The notes below the pieces were generated by a model. It was not told where the DNA came from. It did no database searches and saw only the letters and a program-made list of their open reading frames with translations. A DNA stretch of 64,000 bases from Bacillus sp. OxB-1 (GTDB taxonomy: Bacteria > Bacillota > Bacilli > Bacillales_A > Planococcaceae). The position numbers and the translations under genes were made by a program. This document shows, in pieces, positions 18,094 to 26,623 of this stretch. The DNA lies in contig NZ_AP013294.1 of the NCBI RefSeq assembly GCF_000829195.1, positions 1,561,001 through 1,625,000 of the forward strand, in the 5' to 3' direction. Positions within the stretch are counted from its first letter, which is position 1. Each line of letters starts with the position of its first letter.

Positions 18094-18828
18094 GTGCTAG
18101 AACACGATAGAAATAAAGAAGATTTTTCATCGACTTTGCTTTTCGTCGTGACAAAGGGCGAAGATTATATTGCGGGACATGTTGGCGACGGTATGATTGT
18201 GAAATGTGAAAACGGGAATGTTGAGATACTATCAGCTCCTGAAAATGGTTTATATGAAAATGAAACGTATTTTGTAAGCATGGAGTCGTTGGATGAGCAT
18301 TTCCGAATTTACCGGGGAAGCGTAACGGAAGATCTGGGTTTCATCATCATGTCCGATGGTTCGACAGCTTCATTTCTCTGCAAATCACAAGGATTGGACA
18401 AGCAAAACCTAGGTGTCATCATCGACCATTTCCAGAAATCGACCGCCAACACTTTCAAGCATGACTTGACCGAATTGCTCGCGGCGCTCGTCGACAACAC
18501 CGACGACGATTGTTCCATTGCTGTATTGGCTGCTTCAAAAGAAGATCCGGTTCCAGCTGAACCTTCAAAACTGATGGCCGCAATAAAGGGGAAACAGGAC
18601 ACTGTACCAGATGACACAGTGATCCATGTTGAAAAATCGATTGACGAACTTCTAGCGCCACGAGAATTCGAGGAAGACGAAGAAGAATTCCAAACCACCC
18701 CAGAAGAGATAGACGACATGGATGATAGCGACGAGGACCTTGACCTTTACGACAACTTCGAATACGAAGATTTTGAAGATGATTTGGTAGAACTTGATAC
18801 TGAAGAGGAAATAGAGGAAGAAAGGTGA
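18094..18828 (+). pseudogene. 5'-truncated PP2C-type phosphatase
   Basis: The open frame resembles only the later part of a PP2C_2 Ser/Thr phosphatase. SSTLLFVVTKGEDYIAGHVGDG matches the central strand with its metal-binding GD motif, and DDDCSIAVLA near residue 150 matches the terminal DN-type motif. The N-terminal portion that carries the first metal-binding DG motif is missing, there is an in-frame stop at 18079, and no ribosome site precedes the only possible starts (GTG at 18094). A strongly acidic 70-residue tail follows. Its stop codon lies inside the REP-like repeat at 18824, so both ends appear altered. It could be a remnant or, less likely, a short active variant. Confidence 0.6.
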
Positions 18829-18847
18829 CAGTCACCTTTACAATTTA
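18824..18847 (+). repeat. REP-like repeat left of the second RAYT gene
   Basis: Contains the palindrome GGTGACAGTCACC and then TTTACAATTTA. It is an inverted counterpart of AAATTGTAAAGGGGACAGTCACC at 19636, so the second RAYT gene lies between inverted copies. The TGA of the truncated phosphatase gene is within it. Confidence 0.7.
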
Positions 18848-18858
18848 GGAAACGTAGC

Positions 18859-18896
18859 AAAAAAATAGCCCTCAATCCGCAAGAGGGGGAGGGGCT
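18859..18896 (-). terminator. Likely terminator of the second RAYT gene
   Basis: On the minus strand an AGCCCCTCCCCCTC...GAGGGCT stem-loop is followed by a run of seven T residues, a few bases after the RAYT stop. Confidence 0.55.
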
Positions 18897-18904
18897 GTGT
18901 TACC

Positions 18905-19486
18905 TTATTCATTTTCAACTGTTAATTTCGTTTTTTCTTCTTCGCAGTATAAACAATAGTCGTGTTTCGTTTGTTGTTCTTTCATCGGCAGAGAGGCGGG
19001 CAGCAATTCCAAGTCCAGAAATGGATAGGGGGAAGGGGCGGCAGTCTTATAGTAATAAAACGAGCTGTACGCATACTGTTCCATGCGGGACACCATAGGA
19101 ATCGTAGTTTCGATCGGATTGCGATGAATATAGCGGCTGACCGTCAAAAGTCCTTTTGAGTTGGTGATCATGTCGGAGTAGTAGCGGCTTTCATATAAAA
19201 ATCCCGTATATTCATATTTTCTCCGGTAGTAATCGCTGAAATACCGATTCATATAGCTCATTACTTTTCCTAATGGAACTTCCGGAGATCGGATGAGCAG
19301 GTGATAATGGTTGGACATAACACAATACGCCACAATGGAGAATGGGTGCTTTGAATACGCATAGGAAAGGGATCGGAAGAATGCACTGAAATCGGCAGGA
19401 TGCTGGTATATGTTCCGCCGATTATTCCCTCTCATAATGACGTGGTGAAACCGATCTGGATGCCATCTCCTACGTTGTCTAGCCAT
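18905..19486 (-). CDS. REP-associated tyrosine transposase (RAYT), copy 2
   Basis: A 193-residue Y1_Tnp protein paralogous to the one at 3572. It has HUH motif NHYHLL, candidate tyrosines in NRYFSDYY, and the shared RGNNRRNIY and YIHRNPIE stretches. The ATG at 19486 has AGGGGGA at good spacing; an in-frame TTG six bases upstream would leave no room for the ribosome site. Flanked by inverted GTGACAGTCACC-type repeats at 18824 and 19636, different in core sequence from the GGTGCC repeats around copy 1. This pairing suggests each RAYT has its own repeat family (inference). Confidence 0.85.
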   Translation of the reverse strand: MARQRRRWHPDRFHHVIMRGNNRRNIYQHPADFSAFFRSLSYAYSKHPFSIVAYCVMSNHYHLLIRSPEVPLGKVMSYMNRYFSDYYRRKYEYTGFLYESRYYSDMITNSKGLLTVSRYIHRNPIETTIPMVSRMEQYAYSSFYYYKTAAPSPYPFLDLELLPASLPMKEQQTKHDYCLYCEEEKTKLTVENE

Positions 19487-19635
19487 ACGCAACTCCCCCT
19501 AAGCCTTTTCCCAACCATAAGAGATCCATCAAATTCCGTCAATTTTTCGAAATACGTGATAACTTCACTTTGCCTTGAAAAAGCGGTTCAAAATCCAATT
19601 TTGCCCCCAAAAAGCCATTTAAAATAAATAAGTTG

Positions 19636-19716
19636 AAAATTGTAAAGGGGACAGTCACCAATACAAACTTCGGTTCAACTCCGAATTGTTTCCCAATTGT
19701 ACAGGTGACTGTCACC
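19636..19716. repeat. REP doublet (BIME-like), copy A
   Basis: About 77-80 bp running from AAATTGTAAAGGGGACAGTCACC to GGTGACTGTCACC, the two ends being inverted relative to each other around a central CTTCGG stretch. A near-copy in the same orientation lies at 23391-23465. The pair brackets the Fic and primase-helicase genes. It ends eight bases from the Fic stop codon and could fold as that gene's transcriptional end. Confidence 0.8.
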
Positions 19717-19723
19717 GTTTTGG

Positions 19724-20827
19724 TCAGTTTTGAATAATGCCGATCAAGTCGTAAAAATAATAACGTCGATTCCGTTTTCGGTCGTCTCCGAATACCATGT
19801 TGTGCTGCTCCAATTCATGGAGGCTGGAACGGATAGTTTGTTGAGTAAGTCCTGTAAATGCAGCTAACTGGGAAACTGTCGTAATCGGAAAATGGAAGAG
19901 ATCCGCCCAAACTTGCTTTGTGGAATTCCGGGAAACCTTCCTTGTACCCTCTTTAAATAATTCCTCCGCTTGATCTAACTTCTTGTAAAGACGATCTGCC
20001 ATTCGGATGGTCGCTTCCAAGAAGAAAAGGATCCAGCTTTCCCAATCGGGCTTTTTCTTGCCGATTCCTCGTACTCCGTTCAACAGTGCATAGTATCTAA
20101 ATTTTTCCTTTTCTAATTCTTCACTTAAGAAAAAGAAGGGGGATTCAATTAGTTTGGATTGAAGTAGGTATAAGACAATTAGAATCCGTCCTAGCCTTCC
20201 ATTCCCATCCAGAAACGGATGAATAGATTCAAATTGGGCATGAATGATGGCACATTTGATAAGTGGATGGTATTCCTCTTTCGGTTCTTGCTCATATGGA
20301 TGGCCGTTAATAAAGAACTCCAAGTTTTTCATGTACTCATCCATCAACTGAGGTTCAGGGGGAATATATGATGCTTCTTTTATATTCTGATTGGGTCCGA
20401 TAAAGTTCTGGATTCGACGATAATGTCCGGAGGAACTGACAGAACCTCGTGCATTTTTCATTAAGATTTGATGCAGCCTGCGAATAAGCCGTTCACTGAG
20501 CGGATAGCCATTCTTTATTTCTTCAATACCTGCAGTCAATGCCTCTTGATAATTTCTTACTTCAACTTTCTGCCAGTCATCTTTGTTGTCCAATGTGTCC
20601 TCCAGCATGTCGCTAAATGTGACTTGCGTGCCTTCGATACGTGTTGATTCAACCGATTCGAAAAGGGTCAGTAGTTCAAGAAAGGACTGACTGACAATAG
20701 AATAGCCAAGCTTTTCCTTCAATTTTTCAAGTTTTGCATTAGCGTCTACCACCTTTTTATATAGCGCCAGCTCAGCCTGTGTTTCAAATGTTATGGGTAG
20801 CAGAGGGAGTTCGTATGGTTTTTTCAA
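19724..20827 (-). CDS. Fic-domain AMPylase-type protein with HTH
   Basis: A 367-residue Fic protein with the full catalytic motif HPFLDGNGRLGR (His203 to Arg214), so AMP transfer from ATP to a protein hydroxyl is expected. An upstream inhibitory motif of the (S/T)xxxE(G/N) kind is visible as STRIEG at 61-66, placing it among self-inhibited (class II) Fic proteins. N-terminal Fic_N-like helices precede it, and a winged-helix segment (VSQLAAFTGLTQQTIRSSL) lies near the C-terminus. It starts at TTG behind CGGAGG. It follows the TOTE-type primase-helicase gene on the same strand after 217 bases, within a pair of REP doublets. Confidence 0.88.
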   Translation of the reverse strand: MKKPYELPLLPITFETQAELALYKKVVDANAKLEKLKEKLGYSIVSQSFLELLTLFESVESTRIEGTQVTFSDMLEDTLDNKDDWQKVEVRNYQEALTAGIEEIKNGYPLSERLIRRLHQILMKNARGSVSSSGHYRRIQNFIGPNQNIKEASYIPPEPQLMDEYMKNLEFFINGHPYEQEPKEEYHPLIKCAIIHAQFESIHPFLDGNGRLGRILIVLYLLQSKLIESPFFFLSEELEKEKFRYYALLNGVRGIGKKKPDWESWILFFLEATIRMADRLYKKLDQAEELFKEGTRKVSRNSTKQVWADLFHFPITTVSQLAAFTGLTQQTIRSSLHELEQHNMVFGDDRKRNRRYYFYDLIGIIQN

Positions 20828-21034
20828 TTTTATACCTCCGTCCGTTAAGTAAAAAACAATGTGTTTTCATCCTTTCTATAGTATATACCAAAATAAAAGA
20901 TGAAAAACATAAAAATTCATCTCAACGGACGACCGATGACACCAAGTATCCCTGTTGATAGTGTCAGCAGTTGAATTTGCAACCTGCCAATTCTTTTGGG
21001 CTATTGGAGAAACGCTAGAATTGCCTGGATGACA

Positions 21035-23347
21035 TTAAAACAGTCTCATTTGCTCAGCGCCGCTTTCTTCCTCGTCTACATATCCCATTGATATAAAACC
21101 CTTTATTCTTTTTTCAAACATCTTTTGCAACATCGGAACCTTTTGATCTACATAATCATATACACGGACCTCTTGTTTTTCAGAATAGTTGCGGTGGAGG
21201 CGCCCAACGTATTGAGTCAGAACCCCTTTCCAAGAGATAGGCATAGCTAAAAATAATGTATCCAATCTCGGAAAATCAAAGCCTTCCCCGATATATTTTC
21301 CTGTTGCAATTACAAGAACCTCTTCTGTGTCTTTCAATTGCCTTAGTTTATTCAGTGATTGCTCTCGCTCCTTCTTTTTTACTGCGCCTGTCAAAGTCAC
21401 AATGTTCTTCACAAACCCATTGAAAAGTGATTCCAGTTCTTTGATATGCTGTATTCGTTCAGTCAATACGAGCGGTGTGCGACCCTCCTCTAGTGCAAGG
21501 AGTACATCGTTAAAAATAAGCTGATTGCGTTGGTGATCGTCCATCAATTCATTATAAATGGCTTGAATGGTTTCCGATTTCGTCTTGAAAGTGGTATCCC
21601 TTCGAATGAGGCGGTGAAGGAATGGACGGATTTGCGCCTGCATTTTAGCATCTGTTTTGTAGAGAATCGGTCCGCATTGCATCGTAATGATCGGATGCAG
21701 TCCGTCTTTCCGGGTAGGAGTTGCGGTCAATCCGTAAATGTATTTCGAGCGGATGTTTTTCATGACTTGTTCAAAGCTGAAAGCGGATAGATGGTGACAC
21801 TCATCTACAATGACTTGTCCATATTGGGTAATGATCGGGTTAATCCGTCCTTGAGAATTCAATGTTTGTATGGTCGCGATATCTATGTTGCCCGTCGCCG
21901 TTTGTTTGCCACCACCAATCTGGCCAATTTGCTTTCTAGGGATGTCCAAAAAGATCGATAGCTGATCTAGCCACTGATCGATCAGCTGATTACGGTGGAC
22001 GATGATAAGTGTATTGACCTTTCTTGCTGCAATCAGGGCCGCCCCTATGACGGTCTTTCCAAACCCTGTTGCAGCAGAAAGGACACCTGCATCTTGTTCG
22101 GTCAATTGATCAAGTGCATCCTGCTGTTGTGGAGTCAAAGTACCTTGGAAAGAAACGTCGATACTGTCCCCATCATTTCGTTCATCGGACCAATCAAGGG
22201 AAATATTATGGGAGTCCATCAACTTCTGGATTTCCCTGGTACAGCCTCTGGGCAAGATTAAGTTCTTATCATTTTGAGTGGCGCAATAAATTTTAGAAGA
22301 AAGATCGTGGGTGGACTTGCGCTTTGCCCGGGCTCTATAAAATTCGGGATTGCTGAAAGAGGCCAATTCTATAAGTTCGTTCGATAGGGAAGTAGGCAAT
22401 TTTCCACTCTCAAAATATACACCGTTTTTTAAAATCGCTGTAATTCGTTCGGGCGTCGAAGTCCCATGATCTCTAGGCGATTCATATGATAGTTTATGAA
22501 TAGCGTTGCTTATCGCTTGCTCCTCCATCTTAATGATTGTGGATAAGTACCCCCATTGATCTTCGAAAGGTTGAAAGGATTCATTAACAAATACACTATT
22601 GTTAAGGTTTCGGGCGTGACGTTGCAGCGGCAAAGCAATCAGGTTTCCTAGCCCGCCAGTGTGGGATAAGGAGTCTTGATTTGGAAAAAGGCGATCAAAC
22701 GAATCAAGGCCTGCTTGCCCTTTTTTGTAAGCTGCACATTTGAGAAGAGCTTTTCCAAGCGTTCGTGCTAGGTTGGCTGGTACAGCTTGAGAGAAGAAAA
22801 TCCATACATGGGCGCCATCACCTGAGCGTGACCGTTCAATGCTAAAAGGTATTTGGGTATGCTTGCAAATGGAAATGAAAGAGGTTACGTCATCTTGCCA
22901 ACTCTTTTTGTCGAAATCAATACAAAGAAACCAGCATGTGCCATCTTCCAATAAAGGGTAAAGTCCGACGATCTGCAATCCGCTAAGATGGTTGTATATC
23001 ACCTGGTCGGTGAGTGGTGTAAAGTTCCGATTTCCACAATTACTACATTTTATATGGGGTTTCTTGCAAATACCAGGTTTCCATTCATTCGAACAGGCAG
23101 GAGCATACCCAGCCTTGCCATTGTTTGATTCCCATCTGACGGCAAATACATCAGCTCTTCCGTGAAAGAGACTACGAAAAAGTCGAACTTTTTCCTGGAC
23201 AGTCGATTTATTGGAAACTAACTGCACAGAATCTTCCATCACGAAACACGGCAACTGTGTATGTATCATCTGTTTTAGATATTCATTTTCCCTACGAAGT
23301 TTTTCACACTCCGCGAGTGCTATCTGAAGTTGTTTTGAAAGATCCAA
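21035..23347 (-). CDS. TOTE-type archaeo-eukaryotic primase fused to SF2 helicase
   Basis: A protein of about 770 residues. A short coiled coil (residues 8-30) is followed by an AEP primase of the TOTE conflict-system type. It has the KAGYAPACSNEW stretch, a Cys cluster (about 88, 97, 104, 107), catalytic IDFD at about 146-149, and RSRSGDGAHVWIFF at 176-188. A superfamily-2 helicase follows with Walker A ATGFGKT near 429, DECH near 518, TATPTRKD near 544 and VGRLHR. No PLD-type nuclease is evident in the short C-terminus. I favour TTG 23347, six bases after GAGGTG, over GTG 23356, which has no site. Likely partner: the downstream Fic gene. Confidence 0.82.
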   Translation of the reverse strand: MDLSKQLQIALAECEKLRRENEYLKQMIHTQLPCFVMEDSVQLVSNKSTVQEKVRLFRSLFHGRADVFAVRWESNNGKAGYAPACSNEWKPGICKKPHIKCSNCGNRNFTPLTDQVIYNHLSGLQIVGLYPLLEDGTCWFLCIDFDKKSWQDDVTSFISICKHTQIPFSIERSRSGDGAHVWIFFSQAVPANLARTLGKALLKCAAYKKGQAGLDSFDRLFPNQDSLSHTGGLGNLIALPLQRHARNLNNSVFVNESFQPFEDQWGYLSTIIKMEEQAISNAIHKLSYESPRDHGTSTPERITAILKNGVYFESGKLPTSLSNELIELASFSNPEFYRARAKRKSTHDLSSKIYCATQNDKNLILPRGCTREIQKLMDSHNISLDWSDERNDGDSIDVSFQGTLTPQQQDALDQLTEQDAGVLSAATGFGKTVIGAALIAARKVNTLIIVHRNQLIDQWLDQLSIFLDIPRKQIGQIGGGKQTATGNIDIATIQTLNSQGRINPIITQYGQVIVDECHHLSAFSFEQVMKNIRSKYIYGLTATPTRKDGLHPIITMQCGPILYKTDAKMQAQIRPFLHRLIRRDTTFKTKSETIQAIYNELMDDHQRNQLIFNDVLLALEEGRTPLVLTERIQHIKELESLFNGFVKNIVTLTGAVKKKEREQSLNKLRQLKDTEEVLVIATGKYIGEGFDFPRLDTLFLAMPISWKGVLTQYVGRLHRNYSEKQEVRVYDYVDQKVPMLQKMFEKRIKGFISMGYVDEEESGAEQMRLF

Positions 23348-23390
23348 TTTATACACCTCTAAAATGGAGTCATTATGTATCGATTTATTT

Positions 23391-23465
23391 TGTAAAGGGG
23401 ACAGTCACCAATACAACTTCGGTTCAATTCTGAATTATTTCCAAATTGTATAGGTGACTGTCACC
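23391..23465. repeat. REP doublet (BIME-like), copy B
   Basis: A 75-bp near-identical, same-orientation copy of 19640-19716: TGTAAAGGGGACAGTCACC at one end, GGTGACTGTCACC at the other, with the CTTCGG centre. It closes the Fic/primase-helicase islet on its upstream side, 35 bases from the primase-helicase start. Confidence 0.8.
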
Positions 23466-23599
23466 ATTTCGATTCTCTCTAGCATACTGGTTTTTGATGG
23501 AATATTCATTTATTTAATGGCTTAACTATCTTTCCTGCGGAGCGATAATAGATATGTGCGTGTACAGTTATTTATGTGCAGGATTGGAAGGATGATGGT

Positions 23600-24274
23600 A
23601 TGAAGTGTTCTCATTGTGGCAGCGAAAATATTGGTCAGGGAAAGTGCAGGGATTGCGATCACTCCATCGTATTCAAACTGCGGAAGGATCATCCGATTGC
23701 GCTTTATGCAATCGTGGCGTTGTTGGTTGTGGCAGGTATGGTCATCGTGATGGTGATGTCGTTTAACGTACCAGAAGAAGATATCGCCGTGGAACAATAG
23801 GATTCATTGGAGTCCGATTCTTCCATGGATGAAGAGATAGAGGAATATGAAGTTCAGGAAGAGTGGGATGAGGCGGGTGGTGTTCCGGGTTATATGACAA
23901 ACGATCTTCAAGATGAATTCATGGATTTCTTTTATTCCTATCGGGCAATGTACGTGCTTGCGTTAAATTCTTTGGAATTCTCTTATGTGGAGCCCTATTT
24001 ATCGTCTACCGGGTCAGCATACGACGAGATGCAGGACTATATGGAGGAAATCTGGGGGAATGGGCTGATATTCAACATGCAGACAAGCGATATCCTTGAT
24101 ATTACTTGGGAAGGCGAGATCCTCTATTTGGATACATATGAAGCATTCGATATAACGGATGATGCAGGGGACACAGAAACCCATTACCGTGACAAAACGT
24201 ATCGAATTGTAGTGAACGGTAATGGGAAACCGGAAGCTGTTGAATCTATCAAAATAACGAATTATTACGAATGA
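23600..24274 (+). pseudogene. Zinc-ribbon/TM/TcaA-like protein gene interrupted by an amber codon
   Basis: Two open frames lie in the same phase, separated only by TAG at 23798-23800 and two further codons. The first part encodes a zinc ribbon (CSHCG...CRDCD), and a transmembrane helix (ALYAIVALLVVAGMVIV). The second encodes an acidic linker and a C-terminal domain (LQDEFMDFFYSYRAMY... to the end) that resembles the C-terminal domain of the protease at 33725, including a shared FxxSYRxxY/FRSTYETA helix and a YETF/YEAF strand. One amber codon therefore probably inactivates a once single gene. ATG 23600 has GGAAGG upstream. The downstream piece could restart at TTG 23807 but lacks a good site. 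Confidence 0.7.
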
Positions 24275-24406
24275 GTTGTGAAATAAGCTGTATATCAAGG
24301 AAATTCGGATAACGGATACGTATAAAAACTGATTTTTATAGTATTGCGCATCCGGAAACATTCATAGACTTGTGATAATGGTTTAGCAAAAGACGAGAAC
24401 GGGGGA

Positions 24407-25060
24407 ATGGCGTTTTTAACTGCTGCTGAATTAAACAAGAGATTCCTCGCAAAAGGCGCCTTTTATCGTTTGAAAGGGAAGGAGGATTACTATCTATGTC
24501 GCGGGTTGGCAACGATTAATCGCAAAGAAGATAAAATAACACACGCAAATGCATTGATTGTGATGGTTAATCCGGGGTCCTGTACACCGGCTGATAGGGA
24601 ATATTCGGTCTCTGATTATCCAGGAAAGTTGAGAGATATTCCTTTGGTTGAGGCAAAGCCCGATCCTACACAGTATCAGATCATGCGACTTATGGAGAGA
24701 CAAGGATGGAGCAGTGTCCATATGATCAATTTATCTGATTTGTGCTCTGGTAGGTTGAATGAATTTAAAAAGACTTTACGTATATTTGATGATAACCAAA
24801 ACAATCTACATAGTATCTTCTCGGAGAATCGTCGGACAGATATCCTTTCCTTGTTGTCCAAAGACACTAGAATTATTGCCGGTTGGGGAGTGAAACCGTT
24901 CTTGCATAAGAGGATTCTGGAAGCATACGCTATTCTTTGCGGGCATGCTCCAGTGCATGGTGTCTTAAATGACAACTTTCCATACTATCTTCATCCGTTT
25001 CCGATGACTAAAGAAAAGTGCATTAAGTGGCTGGAGGATATGTGTGCAGTGTTGGAGTAA
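24407..25060 (+). CDS. DUF1643-like protein
   Basis: A soluble 217-residue protein. The segment ALIVMVNPGSCTPADREY followed by a block ending in HMINLSDL and then IIAGWGVKP recalls DUF1643 proteins, whose hallmark is an MLNPS-like strand, an NL strand and an AWG motif. Function of that family is not established. Ribosome site is the run of G immediately before the ATG, which is closer than usual. A strong terminator follows. It stands alone between the broken zinc-ribbon gene and the convergent betaine-binding gene. Confidence 0.55.
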   Translation: MAFLTAAELNKRFLAKGAFYRLKGKEDYYLCRGLATINRKEDKITHANALIVMVNPGSCTPADREYSVSDYPGKLRDIPLVEAKPDPTQYQIMRLMERQGWSSVHMINLSDLCSGRLNEFKKTLRIFDDNQNNLHSIFSENRRTDILSLLSKDTRIIAGWGVKPFLHKRILEAYAILCGHAPVHGVLNDNFPYYLHPFPMTKEKCIKWLEDMCAVLE

Positions 25061-25063
25061 AAG

Positions 25064-25109
25064 AAAAGCAAGAAACCATTGGAAGATACACAGTGGTTTC
25101 TTGCTTTTT
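25064..25109. terminator. Terminator after the DUF1643-like gene
   Basis: AAAGCAAGAAACCA pairs with TGGTTTCTTGCTTT around an 18-base loop, followed by further T residues. A-rich on the other side, so it may serve both convergent genes. Confidence 0.8.
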
Positions 25110-25208
25110 GTTTCACTTCGTTTCTTTATCAATGAAATTACCTATCTTGGCGGTGTTTCTTTTCGCACCAAACAGTCACACTGCCGGTGCCGGATCAATA
25201 GCGAGCGC

Positions 25209-26129
25209 TTACTTCTGTAAATCCTCAATAGAATCAATATCCATATAAGATGGAACGACTAGCCCGATCTTCACATTTTCCATGCTGACGCCAATATCGT
25301 CCAGTTTCCCGTCAAATTTCTCGACATATGTTTTATGTGTTACGGGCAGCCAGCCTGCCAACAGGACATCCGCACTACCGTCTGCCACTGCTGTATACAT
25401 TGGTCCCGCTTCCACTTGGGACATTTCTACTTCATAACCCAATTCCCCTAGCACATTGGCCATGACATTGGTGCTTGCGACGGTGCTGTCCCAAGCGACA
25501 TACACAAACTTGATTTTATCGCCGTCGACTTTCTCGACGCCTTCTGTCCAAGCCGATACTTTGTCTTCATTGGAGTCAATCCAGTTTTGTGCAGCGACGT
25601 TTGGCTTTTCGCCGTCAATAATTTCAACCATCACTTCTGCCATGTCTTCTTCTGTCCAATGGAATTTTTGCAGGACTGCATATGCTTCAGGAAGGTCTTC
25701 TTTGAGTCCAAGTCGTCCGAAAGTATGGATTTCTTCGGCACCGCCGTACGACCCTTTTGGATCATCCAAGTATTTCAAATCATATTTCGCGAATTTCCAG
25801 TGTGGGGACCAGCCTGTGACGATAATCGGCTCTTCTTTGTCATACGCTTTTTTCAAGGCGGCTGTCATCGCTGCGCCCGAACCTGACGTCACGCTCCACT
25901 GATCGAGTCCGTAATCTTCAATGGCTCTGTCCGTCGCTTCCATAATTCCCGCACCCGGATCGATGCCGGTGATTTTGTAATCGACTGCTTTCCCGACTGA
26001 TTCGGAAGAACTTGCCGGCTTCCCTTCATTCGACGTAGTATCTTCGTTTTTGTCTCCGCCACAGGCAGCAAGACCGACTGCCAATAAGGCGACCGTACTG
26101 ATTCCGAAAAGCTTCTTCTTCAATGACAC
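25209..26129 (-). CDS. Glycine betaine/proline ABC substrate-binding lipoprotein (OpuAC family)
   Basis: A 306-residue lipoprotein (lipobox LAAC, Cys23) of the OpuAC family, which binds glycine betaine or related quaternary amines for osmoprotection. Conserved tryptophans that form the aromatic cage are seen in VTGWSPHWKF, VAWDST and LAGWLPVTHKTY. GTG start behind CTAGGAGGA. It has its own promoter at 26228. No ATPase or permease gene is adjacent, so it must serve a transporter encoded elsewhere or be an orphan. A BCCT carrier for similar solutes lies 6 kb away. Confidence 0.88.
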   Translation of the reverse strand: MSLKKKLFGISTVALLAVGLAACGGDKNEDTTSNEGKPASSSESVGKAVDYKITGIDPGAGIMEATDRAIEDYGLDQWSVTSGSGAAMTAALKKAYDKEEPIIVTGWSPHWKFAKYDLKYLDDPKGSYGGAEEIHTFGRLGLKEDLPEAYAVLQKFHWTEEDMAEVMVEIIDGEKPNVAAQNWIDSNEDKVSAWTEGVEKVDGDKIKFVYVAWDSTVASTNVMANVLGELGYEVEMSQVEAGPMYTAVADGSADVLLAGWLPVTHKTYVEKFDGKLDDIGVSMENVKIGLVVPSYMDIDSIEDLQK

Positions 26130-26227
26130 GATAGATATCCTCCTAGTTTTTTGACTGCAGCAGGCTTAATCTTTCAGCATCTTCTGCAGCACTAGATTCT
26201 GCCTTTATGAGTCTTAGGCATACTTTA

Positions 26228-26256
26228 ATTATAGTTGTAATAATTTTGCAATACAA
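26228..26256 (-). promoter_or_regulatory. SigA-type promoter for the betaine-binding protein gene
   Basis: On the minus strand TTGTAT (26251-26256), a 17-bp spacer and TATAAT (26228-26233), about 100 bases ahead of the GTG start. The only other features seen in 26130-26466 are this promoter and the ribosome site of the next small gene. Confidence 0.65.
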
Positions 26257-26466
26257 CAGTTAAATCAATATTGAACGTTCGTACGGTTTTTTCTGTACAA
26301 GCAGTATTATTCAGAAAAACCAGTCGTGTTTAATGTTACAAACCGATTGCAGGGAATCTCCCCTTTTAACAGGGACGGGATGTCGCCCAACTACTTCGTA
26401 TGTTTACCAAGCTTCTATCTAGGGAATAGAAAGGATGTGACATTGAGAATAAAGGAGGTTAGTGAC

Positions 26467-26589
26467 ATGGCGAAACAGTGGAACTTCATTTTTGACAACA
26501 AGTTGATCACGGTCTTCGACAAGGACCGGGAACGGGCCAAAGAACAAGCCCGTGCCATTTATGAGGAATTACAAGAGAATATAAGTTGA
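26467..26589 (+). CDS. Small hypothetical protein, 40 residues
   Basis: Encodes a charged, soluble 40-residue peptide beginning MAKQWNFIFDNK with a helical, Glu/Arg-rich second half (DRERAKEQARAIYEEL). I choose ATG 26467 because an excellent AAAGGAGG ribosome site precedes it; upstream in-frame codons lack one. A clean terminator follows at 26593, making a complete monocistronic unit. Family not recognised. It is superficially like the 72-residue protein at 31428 in having an F-rich N-terminal strand and a following helix. Confidence 0.7.
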   Translation: MAKQWNFIFDNKLITVFDKDRERAKEQARAIYEELQENIS

Positions 26590-26592
26590 GGA

Positions 26593-26623
26593 AACACCGG
26601 CCGGGCGAATGGCTGGTGTTTTT
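26593..26623 (+). terminator. Terminator after the 40-residue protein gene
   Basis: AACACCGGCC pairs with GGCTGGTGTT (one G-T pair) over an 8-base loop, then TTT. Confidence 0.75.

Noticed and set aside
23807..24274. Separate gene starting at TTG 23807
   Set aside because: No convincing ribosome site, and it is in phase with the upstream part across a single amber codon, so one broken gene explains it better.
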